Notes: generated from the letters alone by a model not told the origin. Positions 1-9,592 are shown, numbered from the stretch's first letter. The stretch is DNA of 64,000 nucleotides from Candidatus Acidiferrum typicum (GCA_025463055.1 JAOAPV010000047.1:84201-148200), one strand, 5' to 3'. A program made the numbers and translations.

Positions 1-1218
1 CGTGGATCCGCGCGACCCTTCGTTTAGCGTTCCGCGCAAATCAAGTTTGGCGGTACGGAGCGCTGGCACGAGACCGAATACCAAACCGGTCAAGACAGAC
101 AGCACTAACGTGAAGACTAAGACCGAACGATCGAGGGTGACGGAAAAGGCTTGCGGAACACTGCCAGCGGAAATTCTTAACAAAGGCCCGAGCGAGGCAG
201 AGGCCAGAAATAAACCCAGAATGCCGCCCGCGACCGAAACTAAAACACTTTCGGTCAGCAGTTGGCGAATGATGCGGCCGCGGCTTGCACCCATCGAAGT
301 GCGGATGGCGACTTCCCGCCCGCGTGACGCAGAGCGCGCAAGCAAAAGATTAGCGACGTTGACACACGCGATGAGCAGAACGAAGCTGACAGCGCCGAGA
401 AGAAGGATCAGCGCGGGGCGGACATTCTGTACCATTTGCTCCTGCATACCGACGATGTCTGCACTCGTGCCGGTGTTGTAGTCCGGATACTGCTGCTCAA
501 GGCGCTTGGTGATAGCCACCATTTCCGTTCGCGCTTGTTCGCGGGAGACGCCGGGCTTGAGCCGCGCGATAGCAATGATCCCGGGGTGCCAGTTGCGATC
601 ATCGGGCAAAGTTTTCGCCCACGGCATAAGAGGGACGAAGACGTCGGCAGGCTGCAAAACTTGGAAATTAGGAGGCAGCACACCAATCACGGTGTAAGGC
701 CGCGAATCCAAATTAATTGGCTTGCCAAGAATATATTGCGAGCTGCCGAAGCGGCGTTGCCATAAGCCATAGCTGAGCACAACCACCGGAGCGCCGCCGG
801 CGCGATCGTCCTCGACGGTGAATGTGCGCCCCGCAACAGTATTTGCGCCGAGCATTGAGAAAAGGCCGGCAGTGGCCATACGCGCGTTCAGGCGCTCGGG
901 TTCTCCTGCGTCGGTCAAGGTCAGCGTTGTGCCCCTTGTACCTTCCAGGGACTCAAAGGAACGGCTTTGGTCGCGCCAATCGAGCCAGTTCTGATAGGAA
1001 GTGGAAATCACTGGAAAAGAACTCTTCTCAGCGACGATCACCAAACGGGCGGGATCGCGGAATTCCAGCGGACGAAGCAGCACGGCGTTTACCACGCTGA
1101 AAATCGCCGTATTTGCGCCGATTCCGAGGGCCAGGGTCAGAATCGCAATGGCAGTGAAACCCGGATTCCGCGCGAGCACGCGGAACGCATAGGGCAGGTC
1201 ATGCAGGATCGTATCCAT
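1..1218 (-). CDS. ADOP-type FtsX/MacB-like permease, 5' part (runs off the window)
   Basis: The first 406 codons of a leftward permease gene are present; the 3' end lies outside the window. The reading frame starts [15 protein letters not shown] and quickly reaches the hallmark [20 protein letters not shown], the first membrane segment of acidobacterial duplicated orphan permeases. A MacB-like periplasmic domain follows, then the FtsX block with [20 protein letters not shown] and the cytosolic loop [16 protein letters not shown]. The ATG at 1218 is preceded by GGGAG a few bases away. Unlike the copies at 6104 and 16035 it lacks the roughly 80-residue cytosolic N-terminal domain, so it is the short form. 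The family lacks its own ATPase and its substrate is unknown; a role in efflux or envelope export is inferred only from MacB similarity. Confidence 0.9.
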   Translation of the reverse strand, partial: MDTILHDLPYAFRVLARNPGFTAIAILTLALGIGANTAIFSVVNAVLLRPLEFRDPARLVIVAEKSSFPVISTSYQNWLDWRDQSRSFESLEGTRGTTLTLTDAGEPERLNARMATAGLFSMLGANTVAGRTFTVEDDRAGGAPVVVLSYGLWQRRFGSSQYILGKPINLDSRPYTVIGVLPPNFQVLQPADVFVPLMPWAKTLPDDRNWHPGIIAIARLKPGVSREQARTEMVAITKRLEQQYPDYNTGTSADIVGMQEQMVQNVRPALILLLGAVSFVLLIACVNVANLLLARSASRGREVAIRTSMGASRGRIIRQLLTESVLVSVAGGILGLFLASASLGPLLRISAGSVPQAFSVTLDRSVLVFTLVLSVLTGLVFGLVPALRTAKLDLRGTLNEGSRGST

Positions 1219-1347
1219 GGGTACTCCCGGAGTTTCGCTGGCTAGAGTATCAGACGCGTGAGACGCGAAGACGTTTCCGCCGCGAAGAGCAGAACGACGC
1301 TGGTTAAGGCGCCGCCGTGCTGCACTATGCATTCCTGGGACTGCCTA

Positions 1348-2694
1348 TTATTTCGCTTTCGGGCGATTTAAATATTTCTCGTAGAGGGCTTTCTGTTTGT
1401 TGTCGAGCGAGGTGAGCTGTCCCTTGATGAAGAGATAACGAACCTCGGTGGTGAGCTCGAGCGGATCACCGTTGGTCACGATGACGTTGGCGATCTTGCC
1501 GCTCTCCAGCGTACCAACTTGATCAGCAAGGCCAAAAATTTCGGCCGGATACAAGGTCACGGCCTTGAGTGCTTCATCATATGGAAGACCGTAAGCCACG
1601 GCGTTTGCGGCTTGTTGGCCCAGGCGTCGCGCGAAAGAATTGTCGAAGCTGCCGAAGGCAAATTTTACGCCCGCCGCCGCCAGTTCCGCAGGCTGCGTCA
1701 GCAAGCGGTCATACGGATCGTCTTCTTCGCCAGGCAGGGTCAGCGTGGGACCAAGAATTACAGGGATGCCCTTCGAGCGCAGCAGATCCTTTACCTTGTA
1801 TGCTTCGGCGCCACCGCCGAGAATCATTTTTAGTTTTTGCTTTTCGCAGAACTCCACCGCGCCGCGAATGTCGCGCGCTTTGTCGGCAAATACCAGAACC
1901 GGCAGTTCCCCGCGTGTGACCGGCACCAGTGCGTCCAGCTTGACGTCGCGTTGAAAGTCGCCGGCACCACCGTGACCGAGCGCTTGCGCGTAATGGCGGG
2001 CACGCTCAAGCCAGTCAGTGAGCTCGATCACCTGTTTCTCGTATTCTTGCTTGGCGTCGCTATAAGACTTTTCCTTTCTGGAAAACGTGGAGAAATCAAA
2101 TGTCTTAGTCTCGATGGTCGGCCAGTTGAGCACCATCGCAACGCTCTTCTTCAGAAGCATGTCACTGATGGTCCAGCCGGACATGTGAATCGCGGACGCT
2201 TGCCCGCCCAAGATTCCCGTCGCCCCGCCGGAGTCCATGCCTCCGCTCGCCGGCACAGCAAGAACCTCGGTAATTCCCGAGGCGCGGGTCACCGGAATGT
2301 GTTCGCTCGACGGCAGCACTGCTTCAGCGGCAACCACGTCCGGATTGAACTGACCAGTTTCGGCGGAATCCACAGTGGCACTGACGGCGCCGATTTCGCG
2401 CAAGCCCATCTGCGTGACTGGATCAAATAAGCCGGGATACACCTGCAGACCCTTGCCATCAATCACCTGCGCGCCTACCGGGACTTCCACGGCCGCTCCG
2501 ACGTTTGCAATCTTGCCGTTCTGAATTACGACCGTCCCATCATCAATTATGGTGCCGGAAAGTGTGAAAATCTTCGCGTGCGTGATGGCGTAAGTAGTCG
2601 GCTGAGCTTGCGCACTAGCTGTCTTCGGAAGGCAAGGGAGCGTCAGTACACAAAGAACATAAATCAAAGCGCGCGGCAAAATAGGAAGCTTCAC
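1348..2694 (-). CDS. Secreted amidohydrolase-fold protein, metal ligands missing (third gene of triad)
   Basis: 448 residues with a signal peptide ending near ASAQA. The fold follows the imidazolonepropionase-like amidohydrolases: an N-terminal beta-sandwich (VVIQNGKIANVG), the step into the barrel at residues 86-94 (VYPGLFDPVT), and the closing sandwich (GTLESGKIANVIVTNGDP). The HxH that normally follows 'PGxxD' is replaced by PVT, and the later metal-site His and Asp positions read LVFAD, LGGGAEA and AFGSFDNS. It is therefore probably not a metal hydrolase. Its start codon overlaps the stop of the upstream gene by 4 bp (ATGA), so it is translationally coupled to the intact homologue at 2691-4139. 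A structural or regulatory subunit of that enzyme is an inference; a substrate-binding protein is another possibility. Confidence 0.85.
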   Translation of the reverse strand: MKLPILPRALIYVLCVLTLPCLPKTASAQAQPTTYAITHAKIFTLSGTIIDDGTVVIQNGKIANVGAAVEVPVGAQVIDGKGLQVYPGLFDPVTQMGLREIGAVSATVDSAETGQFNPDVVAAEAVLPSSEHIPVTRASGITEVLAVPASGGMDSGGATGILGGQASAIHMSGWTISDMLLKKSVAMVLNWPTIETKTFDFSTFSRKEKSYSDAKQEYEKQVIELTDWLERARHYAQALGHGGAGDFQRDVKLDALVPVTRGELPVLVFADKARDIRGAVEFCEKQKLKMILGGGAEAYKVKDLLRSKGIPVILGPTLTLPGEEDDPYDRLLTQPAELAAAGVKFAFGSFDNSFARRLGQQAANAVAYGLPYDEALKAVTLYPAEIFGLADQVGTLESGKIANVIVTNGDPLELTTEVRYLFIKGQLTSLDNKQKALYEKYLNRPKAK

Positions 2695-4139
2695 CGCGCA
2701 CCTCCGAAGACATCGTCAACTTGCGGCGGCTTCGGCTTTTCTTCTGGCTTTTTCTCTTCTGACTTCTCGCCGGCCTTTTTCGCGGCCTTCTTCTCTTTTT
2801 CGAGCAGCGCCTTCTTTTCCTTTTCACGAACGGGCCGGTCGGCGATGTCGCGCTGGCGATCAAAGTAGACGCGGCCATCGATCAACGTCTTCTGGACCAC
2901 GGCGTAATCGCTAAGCGGATCGTGGTTGTAAATGACTAGGTCTGCGTCCTTTCCGGTATCGATCGTGCCAACTCGCTTGTCAATCCCGAGCTGAATCGCC
3001 GGATTCAGGGTCACCAACTTGAGCGCCTCGTCATGCGAAAGCCCGCCAAACTTGATGCTCTTCGCGGCTTCCTGATTGAGGTGTGTAGCCTCCTCCGCGT
3101 CGTCGGAATTCACGGAGACGAGAACGCCGCGACGCGTCATCAATGCGGCGTTATAAGGAATCGCATCATAGGCTTCGACTTTGTAAGCCCACCAATCAGA
3201 AAAGGTGGACGCGCCCGCGCCGGACGCAGCGATTTCGTCAGCCACTTTGTAGCCTTCCAAAACATGCTGGAACGTGCGCACCTTGAACCCAAATTCCTTG
3301 GCCACGCGCAAGAGCATCAGGATTTCGTCTTCGCGATAGCAGTGCGAATGCACGTATCGCTTCCCTTCAAGCACTTCGACAAGTGGCTCGAGCCGCAAAT
3401 CTCGACGCGGCGGAATTAAGTTTTTCTCGCCGCTGGCAGTGCGCTTGTTGTAACCGTCCCACGAAGCCTTGTAATCGCGCGCTTCCGTAAACGCGCCGCG
3501 AATTGTTTCCTCGACACCCATGCGCGTCGCCGGATAGCGCGCCGTGCCGCGACTGAAATTGGAGCGCTTGGGATTCTCGCCGAGCGCGAACTTGATGCCC
3601 GGCAGCGCGCCTTCAAAGGGCAGCCTGGAGGCCGGCTGTCCCCAACGCAGCTTAATCACAATAGTTTGACCGCCGATGGCGTTAGCGCTGCCATGCAGCA
3701 CGTTGGCCACCGTGACGCCGCCGGCCAAATCGCGATAAATATCCACGTCATCCGGATTCAGCACGTCACCGATGTTGACGGTAGAGGAGACCGATACGCT
3801 GCCCTCGTTAACGCTACCGTCCACAGCGATGTGCGAGTGGCAGTCGATAATTCCGGGCATGACGAACTGTCCGCCGGCGTCAATTATCTGCGCATCCTTC
3901 GGGGCCTTTACGGACGCGCCAACCTCCGCGATTTTTCCATCTTTGATCAAGATCGAGCCACGCTCGATAGTGCCGTGGCTTACCGTCAATATGGTGGCGT
4001 TTTGAATCAATATAATGGGCGAGCCTTCGGCGGCGACCGCGGGAGATTTGGGAGCGTCGGCCAGAAGAGTCGCAGGCGACGTAAGCAGCGCGCAGCAGAT
4101 AAGGAGTCTCGCGCCGCAGATAAATGTCGCCGTTCTCAT
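2691..4139 (-). CDS. Secreted metal-dependent amidohydrolase, catalytic member of triad
   Basis: 482 residues with an N-terminal signal peptide. This is the only one of the three coupled genes that keeps the metal site: the HxH lies at about residues 101-103 (IIDCHSHI), followed by VHSH, FQHVLEG and the Asp of SVNSDDAE, in the usual order of imidazolonepropionase/dipeptidase-like amidohydrolases. The C-terminal sandwich is present (GTIDTGKDADLVIYNHDP). The last 40 or so residues are a Lys/Glu-rich charged tail ending KPPQVDDVFGGAR, outside the normal fold. It overlaps both neighbours by 4 bp. Substrate is unknown; family members hydrolyse cyclic amides or dipeptides. Export to the periplasm is inferred from the signal peptide. 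Confidence 0.9.
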   Translation of the reverse strand: MRTATFICGARLLICCALLTSPATLLADAPKSPAVAAEGSPIILIQNATILTVSHGTIERGSILIKDGKIAEVGASVKAPKDAQIIDAGGQFVMPGIIDCHSHIAVDGSVNEGSVSVSSTVNIGDVLNPDDVDIYRDLAGGVTVANVLHGSANAIGGQTIVIKLRWGQPASRLPFEGALPGIKFALGENPKRSNFSRGTARYPATRMGVEETIRGAFTEARDYKASWDGYNKRTASGEKNLIPPRRDLRLEPLVEVLEGKRYVHSHCYREDEILMLLRVAKEFGFKVRTFQHVLEGYKVADEIAASGAGASTFSDWWAYKVEAYDAIPYNAALMTRRGVLVSVNSDDAEEATHLNQEAAKSIKFGGLSHDEALKLVTLNPAIQLGIDKRVGTIDTGKDADLVIYNHDPLSDYAVVQKTLIDGRVYFDRQRDIADRPVREKEKKALLEKEKKAAKKAGEKSEEKKPEEKPKPPQVDDVFGGAR

Positions 4140-5812
4140 CGCGCACCCCCGGCAATAGTCGCGCGAACGCCGGGCTTGGTACCGGTGAAGTCAGTCTCGA
4201 ATCCTTGCACGCTGAGCGATCCTTTCATCGTTGTGCCATCGAACGTTCCGGTGAACAGCACGTCAGCCGGCGAACCCTCGATCGGAATGTTAATCGTGAA
4301 GCTGAACTTATCGACGCTAAGATACCCGCTGATAATGTTGGCAGTGCCGCGGGTGCTGGTGATCGTGCCGGAGAGCGAACCGTCGCCGGCCATCACGATG
4401 TCCGCGGTGGCGTCTTCCGCGCCTTCCGGCGTGGTGTACGAGAGCTTCCACTTGCCGGTGAGGTCTCCTTTAGGAGGATCTTTGGGCTTTTCCGGTTCCC
4501 GCACGGTGAATTTGCGGCCGTCGACAAACACAAATTTAATCTTCGTCTTTTCGTCGAAAATATCGCCATCGGCAATAACCAAGTTGGCGATTTTCCCGTT
4601 TTCGATAGACCCTAGCCGGTCGGCGACGCCAAACATTTCGGCAGGCGTCAGGGTAAACGCGCGAATCGCCGCGTCAGGGGAAAGCCCAGCGTCGATAGAT
4701 TTTTTCGCGGCCTTCAGCATGTCTTTCGGCGCGGTGATCGCACCGGAATAGAACGCAAACTTCACTCCCGCCTTCGCCAGCGCGGCCGGAGAAGAAGGCG
4801 CGCGGTCGCGAAAGCGCAGCGTATTGAGCGAAGGCACCTCGTCCGGGTCGGCGTCTTTATCCGCTTCAGGCCATTTCAGGTCCACCAGAACCGGGAGCTT
4901 CTTCGCCGCGATTTCGTTCGCGACTTCGTAGCTCATCTGGCAGCCGTAGAGGACCGCGTTCACATGCCAGCGGTCGGCAAGCTCAAACGCGCGCCGAATC
5001 TGCGTCGCATTGTTCGCGGGGATCAGCACCAACGCGTGGTCTTCCAGCGCATCGGCAAGAGCCTCGTCCGTTCGGTCATAGCGTGGTCGCGCTACGCCTC
5101 GCGGATTTTTTTCGTAGATAGCCTGAGACTTCGTGCTCCAGTCCGTGTCCAGCCAAACCTGGCGAACGTAAGCGAGCGAGCCCATCAGCGATCCGGGAAA
5201 ACTCGAGAAATTGCCGACGGGCTGCAAAGAAATTGGGATTGCAACCGGCGATTTCACCACCATATCGCCATTGCGCTCGCCGCCGAGATTCAGCAGAGCG
5301 GCCTGGCCGGGGAACATCCCGCCCTTGGGAGCCGAAATCACGGCGGTGAATCCGGCGGAGCGCCAGGTCTCGACGCGCTTATCACTCAGGCTCGCCTCGT
5401 CGGCCGCACTCCGCCACGGCGTGGCACCCGGCCGATCTTCCGGGCCATGCGAGACGGGCGGCTGCGGTCGCGCAACGCCTTCGCCGCCTGCGGGCGCGGG
5501 AGCCGGAGGAATGCCAACGTCTGTAAAAGAATCGATGAATCCGGGATAAACGATGAGTCCCTTACCTTCGATAAGCCAAGCCTCATCGGGGATGGTGGCG
5601 TCCTTGCTCACCGCTTTGATCACCCCTCGCGAGATAATGACGGTCGCGTTTTCCAGGCGCGGTCCCGAGACGGGAACAACGGTAGCTCCGCGAATGGCGA
5701 AGTATTGCGGCTCACCTCCCTGCGCCGCGGCGCGCGCCGCCCCCAAGATAGCCGTGCAGCCCACCGCGACCACGCCCAGCGCAAACCTCAACCCCTGCAA
5801 CGAAGAACGCAT
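4136..5812 (-). CDS. Secreted amidohydrolase-fold protein without metal ligands, with extra C-terminal beta domain (first gene of triad)
   Basis: 558 residues, signal peptide ending near AARAAAQ. The barrel entry reads VYPGFIDSFTDVG at residues 88-100, so the HxH is lost; later ligand positions read VLIPANN, LYGCQMS and FYSGAI. The closing sandwich (GSIENGKIANLVIADGD) is kept. After a Pro/Lys-rich linker there is an added beta-rich domain at about 449-550 (GDLTGKWKLSY through DFTGTKPG), which resembles small barrel domains found on other secreted proteins; I cannot name it with certainty. The start is well supported by AAGGAG 8 bases upstream. It heads the operon and overlaps the next gene by 4 bp. 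Non-catalytic partner or binding protein is the likeliest role. Confidence 0.85.
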   Translation of the reverse strand: MRSSLQGLRFALGVVAVGCTAILGAARAAAQGGEPQYFAIRGATVVPVSGPRLENATVIISRGVIKAVSKDATIPDEAWLIEGKGLIVYPGFIDSFTDVGIPPAPAPAGGEGVARPQPPVSHGPEDRPGATPWRSAADEASLSDKRVETWRSAGFTAVISAPKGGMFPGQAALLNLGGERNGDMVVKSPVAIPISLQPVGNFSSFPGSLMGSLAYVRQVWLDTDWSTKSQAIYEKNPRGVARPRYDRTDEALADALEDHALVLIPANNATQIRRAFELADRWHVNAVLYGCQMSYEVANEIAAKKLPVLVDLKWPEADKDADPDEVPSLNTLRFRDRAPSSPAALAKAGVKFAFYSGAITAPKDMLKAAKKSIDAGLSPDAAIRAFTLTPAEMFGVADRLGSIENGKIANLVIADGDIFDEKTKIKFVFVDGRKFTVREPEKPKDPPKGDLTGKWKLSYTTPEGAEDATADIVMAGDGSLSGTITSTRGTANIISGYLSVDKFSFTINIPIEGSPADVLFTGTFDGTTMKGSLSVQGFETDFTGTKPGVRATIAGGAR

Positions 5813-6103
5813 TCACGACTCCTTAGTTTTGGAAAGCGCGATGACGCGATCCGACCCCAGCCTTCTGCAAACGCACGAGGCTAGTGGGAAGTTGCCACAG
5901 AGTCAAGGAGATAGGCCATGAAAAGTGGCCCTGGCGCGCCGTCATTCGCTCTTCAGCAAGAACCAGAATTCTTAGGGAACAAATCTTGGGCAAGCATCGT
6001 CCTCTTCTATTGGTATCCCATAGGGTGGTGCCCATCTGATATGGCTATCCCATAGGACGCGAGGTAAGCTGTGGTGGCTTCGGGTCTGGGGAAAGGAGAA
6101 GTT
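5813..6103. promoter_or_regulatory. Divergent intergenic region between amidohydrolase triad and ADOP permease
   Basis: About 290 bp separate the leftward triad (start 5812) from the rightward permease (start 6104), so promoters for both should lie here. The only clear ordered element is a pair of direct 11-mers listed separately. I see no small gene in it and cannot place the -35/-10 boxes with confidence. Confidence 0.5.
6014..6056. repeat. Direct repeat pair TATCCCATAGG, possible operator
   Basis: TATCCCATAGG occurs at 6014-6024 and again at 6046-6056, 32 bp apart (about three helical turns), 48 bp upstream of the permease ATG at 6104. The spacing and place fit a binding site for a dimeric regulator of the permease, but no regulator gene lies beside it. 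This is inference from position and repetition only. Confidence 0.4.
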
Positions 6104-8746
6104 ATGAGAGCGCTCCGTGCATGGCTGGTCCGGCTTGCGGCGATGTTCCGCAAAGATTCAAGCGAGAAGGACCTCGGCGAGGAGCTCGAAGCTCACGTGC
6201 AGATGCACGTTGACGATGGTTTGCGGCGTGGCATGAGTGCGCAAGAAGCACACCGGGAGGCGCTTATAAAGCTGGGCGGAGTGACACAAACGCAAGAAAG
6301 CTATCGCGAGCGGCGAGGACTTCCCGTGCTGGAAACTTTTCTGCAAGATCTGCAGTTTGCAGCGCGCATGTTGCGAAAGAATCCGGGATTCACCGCCGTC
6401 GCCGTGTTGGTGATGGCGCTGGGAATCGGCGCGAACACTGCGATGTTCAGCGTCGTAAACACCGTACTGCTCAAGCCACTGGCTTTCAGCGATCCAGACC
6501 GTGTTGTGATCCTCTCCTCTTTGTGGAAACGAAGCTCCGCACATGGACAGGTGTCCGCGCCCGATTTTCGCGACTGGCACGATCAAAGCACCGCATTTGC
6601 GAACATGGCCTATTACGGATACACAAGCGACGATGAAACGTCCGTGAGTACGGGCTCCTCCGCGGAATACGCAAATGTCGCCATGGTTTCTCCCGACTTT
6701 TTCCAAGTGTTCCACGTGGAACCCAGCGTGGGGCGCGAATTTTCAGTCGAAGAACAAACGAAAGGGGGAGCCGCAGCGGTGATCGTCAGCAACGCGTATA
6801 GCATTGCTCACTTCGGCGATAGTGCAAAAGCGCTCGGGCAAACGTTGCGAATGTTCGGGAAAACGCTGAACGTTGTAGGTGTGATGCCCGCGGGCTTCCG
6901 ATTCCCCGGCAAAACGGACATCTGGTTTCCCACCAACACGATCTTTCCCGACACCGAGTCACGTTCCGGACATAACTATCATGTCGTGGCGCGCCTAAAG
7001 CCAGACGAATCGCTGGACCAGGCGCAAGCGCAAATGACCGCAATTGGAACGCGCCTAGAGCAAAAGTATCCCGACAGCAACAGCGGAAAAAATGTAGCGG
7101 TCACGCGCATGCGCGATGAAATGGTCAGCGATTTCCGTCTCACGCTCTGGATCATGCTGGCCGCGGTGGGCGCGGTGCTCCTCATCGCCTGCGCCAATCT
7201 CGCGAACATGCTGCTCGTAAAGTCGGTAGCGCGCACCAGGGAAATCGCCATTCGCGTTGCACTTGGTGCCGGCCGAGGCCGAATCCTGCGCCAGCTAATC
7301 ACGGAAAGCTTGCTAATGGGTCTGCTCGCCGGGGCTCTTGGCGTGCTGTTGGCGTTTTGGGGAGCGCGCGCACTGGTAGCCCTCGCGCCCGGCGATGTGC
7401 CGCGGCTTTCTGAAACGCACATCGATCTGGGCGTGCTGGCATTTGCGCTCGGAATTTCCCTGCTCGCCAGCGTCTTGTTCGGGCTCGCCCCCGCTATGCA
7501 GACATTGCGCGTGGATTTGAACAGCTCACTTAAGCAAGGCTCAACTCGCGCGACGGGGGGCGGCATTGCCGATCGCATGCGCGGCGCTTTAGTTGTCGCG
7601 GAAATCGCGTTGTCCATGATGCTGCTTACCGGAGCAGGCCTGCTTCTCAAGAGTTTCGTGGCATTGCAGAATGTCGCGCTTGGTTTCCGGCCCAACCGCA
7701 TCCTGGTAATGGAAGCGGACGTGCCTGCTTCCGACCTCGAGAGCGCCCGACGCGGAACGCGTTTTTACAAAGATTTGCTGGACCAAGTCGCCACGCTACC
7801 CGGCGTGCTGAATGCGGGAGCAACAAGGACCACGCCTGGGCATGTTTCCTCTGACGGTGGATATTGGATCGATCATCTGCCGAAAGAACTGAACGTGACC
7901 GCCCCGCAGGCGGTCTTTTCTGTTGCCGCGCCCGGGACATTTGCGACCCTAGGCATTCCTCTCATAAGTGGCCGCGACTTCAATGAAAGCGACACGTATG
8001 ACGCCCCGTTTTCCGCGGTAGTCAACCAAAAACTCGCGCGTGATGCATTTCCCGGCCAGGATCCCATAGGTCGTGTGATTTACTGCGGCTTCGATTCGCT
8101 AAATCCCATGAAGATCGTCGGCATTGTCGGCGATGTGCGCCAGTCTGGTCCCGGGCATCCGCCTTCCGCGGAGATCTACATGGCTTATCAGCAGCACCCT
8201 CAAGCTGCCGCTGGCATGAGCGTCTTGGTGCGCACCGCTATAGAACCGACCGCGCTGATTGAGACGCTGCGCAGCAAGGTGCACGCGCTTTCGACGGATG
8301 TACCCGTGAAGTTCACAACCGTGGAAGCGTCGCTCAGCGAAACCGTCGCGGCGCCTCGCTTTCGCACGCTACTGCTGGGAATATTTGCAGCTCTGGCCAT
8401 GTGCCTGGCGATGGCTGGAGTTTACGGCGTAATGTCCTACGTTGTGGGCCAGCGGGCGAACGAAATCGGCCTGCGTATGGCGCTCGGCGCGAGTCCGCGC
8501 GATGTGCTTCGCCTCATCTTAAGCCAGGCTCTTTCTCTTACATTTGTGGGCATAGCGATTGGTCTTGCCTCCGCCGCGGCTATGACGCAACTTCTCTCCA
8601 GCATGCTCTTCGGCGTGAAGGCCACTGATCCCCTTACCTATCTCGCAGTGGCGGCATTTCTCGGCTTCGTCGCCCTCGCCGCCAGCTACATTCCGGCCCG
8701 TCGAGCGATGCGCGTCGATCCTATCGTGGCGTTACGCTACGAATAG
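6104..8746 (+). CDS. ADOP-type duplicated permease (MacB/FtsX-like), full length
   Basis: 880 residues. The frame can start at a GTG at 6071, but the ATG at 6104 has AAAGGAGAA a few bases upstream and gives the usual N-terminus, so I chose it. Order: cytosolic helical ADOP domain (about 1-80, EELEAHVQMHVDDGLRRGMS), first membrane segment ([20 protein letters not shown]), periplasmic MacB-like domain, three-helix FtsX block with LLIACANLANMLLVKS and REIAIRVALGAGRGRI, second periplasmic domain, and a second FtsX block (GVYGVMSYVVGQRANEIGLR; IPARRAMRVDPIVALRYE at the end). Both halves are complete. No ATPase gene is adjacent, which is normal for this orphan family. Function is unproven; export or envelope stress is the usual guess. 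Confidence 0.93.
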   Translation: MRALRAWLVRLAAMFRKDSSEKDLGEELEAHVQMHVDDGLRRGMSAQEAHREALIKLGGVTQTQESYRERRGLPVLETFLQDLQFAARMLRKNPGFTAVAVLVMALGIGANTAMFSVVNTVLLKPLAFSDPDRVVILSSLWKRSSAHGQVSAPDFRDWHDQSTAFANMAYYGYTSDDETSVSTGSSAEYANVAMVSPDFFQVFHVEPSVGREFSVEEQTKGGAAAVIVSNAYSIAHFGDSAKALGQTLRMFGKTLNVVGVMPAGFRFPGKTDIWFPTNTIFPDTESRSGHNYHVVARLKPDESLDQAQAQMTAIGTRLEQKYPDSNSGKNVAVTRMRDEMVSDFRLTLWIMLAAVGAVLLIACANLANMLLVKSVARTREIAIRVALGAGRGRILRQLITESLLMGLLAGALGVLLAFWGARALVALAPGDVPRLSETHIDLGVLAFALGISLLASVLFGLAPAMQTLRVDLNSSLKQGSTRATGGGIADRMRGALVVAEIALSMMLLTGAGLLLKSFVALQNVALGFRPNRILVMEADVPASDLESARRGTRFYKDLLDQVATLPGVLNAGATRTTPGHVSSDGGYWIDHLPKELNVTAPQAVFSVAAPGTFATLGIPLISGRDFNESDTYDAPFSAVVNQKLARDAFPGQDPIGRVIYCGFDSLNPMKIVGIVGDVRQSGPGHPPSAEIYMAYQQHPQAAAGMSVLVRTAIEPTALIETLRSKVHALSTDVPVKFTTVEASLSETVAAPRFRTLLLGIFAALAMCLAMAGVYGVMSYVVGQRANEIGLRMALGASPRDVLRLILSQALSLTFVGIAIGLASAAAMTQLLSSMLFGVKATDPLTYLAVAAFLGFVALAASYIPARRAMRVDPIVALRYE

Positions 8747-8779
8747 CGACTGTCTCCCGCGCAGCCAACGATTCCGCGG

Positions 8780-9592
8780 TTACTTTGCGTCTTTCTTTTG
8801 GATGGAAATCAGCTCGACCTCGAAGATCAGCGTCGCGTTCGGGCCTATCTGGCCGCCGGCGCCGCGCTCGGCGTAAGCCAATTCCGCGGGAACGAAAAGT
8901 TGCCACTTCGATCCCACAGGCATCAGCTGCAGCGCTTCCGTCCAGCCTTTAATCACCCCGGTAACCGGAAATGTAGCCGGCTGCCCGCGCTTGTACGAGC
9001 TGTCGAATTCCGTGCCGTCCAGGAGCGTGCCGCGATAGTTACAGACGACCTGGTCCGTGGCGGCTGGCTTGGGTCCGGTGCCTTCTTGTAGAACTTTGTA
9101 TTGCAAGCCGCTGGGCAGCGCCACCACGCCTTCTTTGGCCTTGTTGGCTTCGAGAAAAGCGAGTCCCTGCTTCTTGTTTGCCTCTCCCACTTGTTGTGCC
9201 GCCTCCTGCTGCTTCATGCGCAAGTCAGCTTGCAGTTGCGTGAGAATCGCCCGGGCTTCGTCTTCGGTTAGCAATGTTTTGCCGTTCGAAAAGGCATCTC
9301 GTAGGCCGCGTGCGAGAATCACCGGATCGATATCGATCGACTGCTTACGCAATCCCGTGCCAAAGTTCATGCCCATTGCATAGCTGGCTTTCTGTTTTTG
9401 TGTCTTTAAAGTGAGCGGCTGGCTCGTACCTGCAGGCGTTCGTGGCTTGACAGCTGTCCCTTGCTGGGGCGGCTTGGCTGGTGCAGCCGGTTGCGTTTTG
9501 GTGGGCGGCGGCGCCTGCTGTTGCGCCATGCTCTCGGGATGCACGCTCGCCGCGGCGAAAAGAACTAACGTGATGCGCAATAAATTTTTCAT
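8780..9592 (-). CDS. FKBP-type peptidyl-prolyl cis-trans isomerase, exported (FkpA/Mip-like)
   Basis: 270 residues. A signal peptide is followed by a Pro/Gln/Ala-rich stretch, then the dimerisation domain of FkpA/Mip proteins (KASYAMGMNFGTGLRKQ, a long helix with QLQADLRMKQQEAAQQVGEA) and a C-terminal FKBP domain at about 160-265 with YRGTLLDGTEFDSSYKRGQP, VIKGWTEALQLMPVGSKW and the last strands (AYAERGAGGQIGPNATLIFE). The FKBP active-site aromatic and Asp residues are present. It speeds proline isomerisation during folding of exported proteins. It is convergent with the permease gene (33 bp between stops). The ATG has only a weak ribosome site. No close operon partner apart from the AsmA gene upstream. 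Confidence 0.93.
   Translation of the reverse strand: MKNLLRITLVLFAAASVHPESMAQQQAPPPTKTQPAAPAKPPQQGTAVKPRTPAGTSQPLTLKTQKQKASYAMGMNFGTGLRKQSIDIDPVILARGLRDAFSNGKTLLTEDEARAILTQLQADLRMKQQEAAQQVGEANKKQGLAFLEANKAKEGVVALPSGLQYKVLQEGTGPKPAATDQVVCNYRGTLLDGTEFDSSYKRGQPATFPVTGVIKGWTEALQLMPVGSKWQLFVPAELAYAERGAGGQIGPNATLIFEVELISIQKKDAK

Noticed and set aside
3666..4751. 361-codon open frame on the plus strand
   Set aside because: Antisense to two amidohydrolase-fold genes of the triad; no ribosome site and no recognisable protein features.
8060..8070. ATCCCATAGG inside the ADOP gene, similar to the upstream 11-mer
   Set aside because: It codes for the conserved DPIGR stretch of the protein, so the match is most simply a coincidence.
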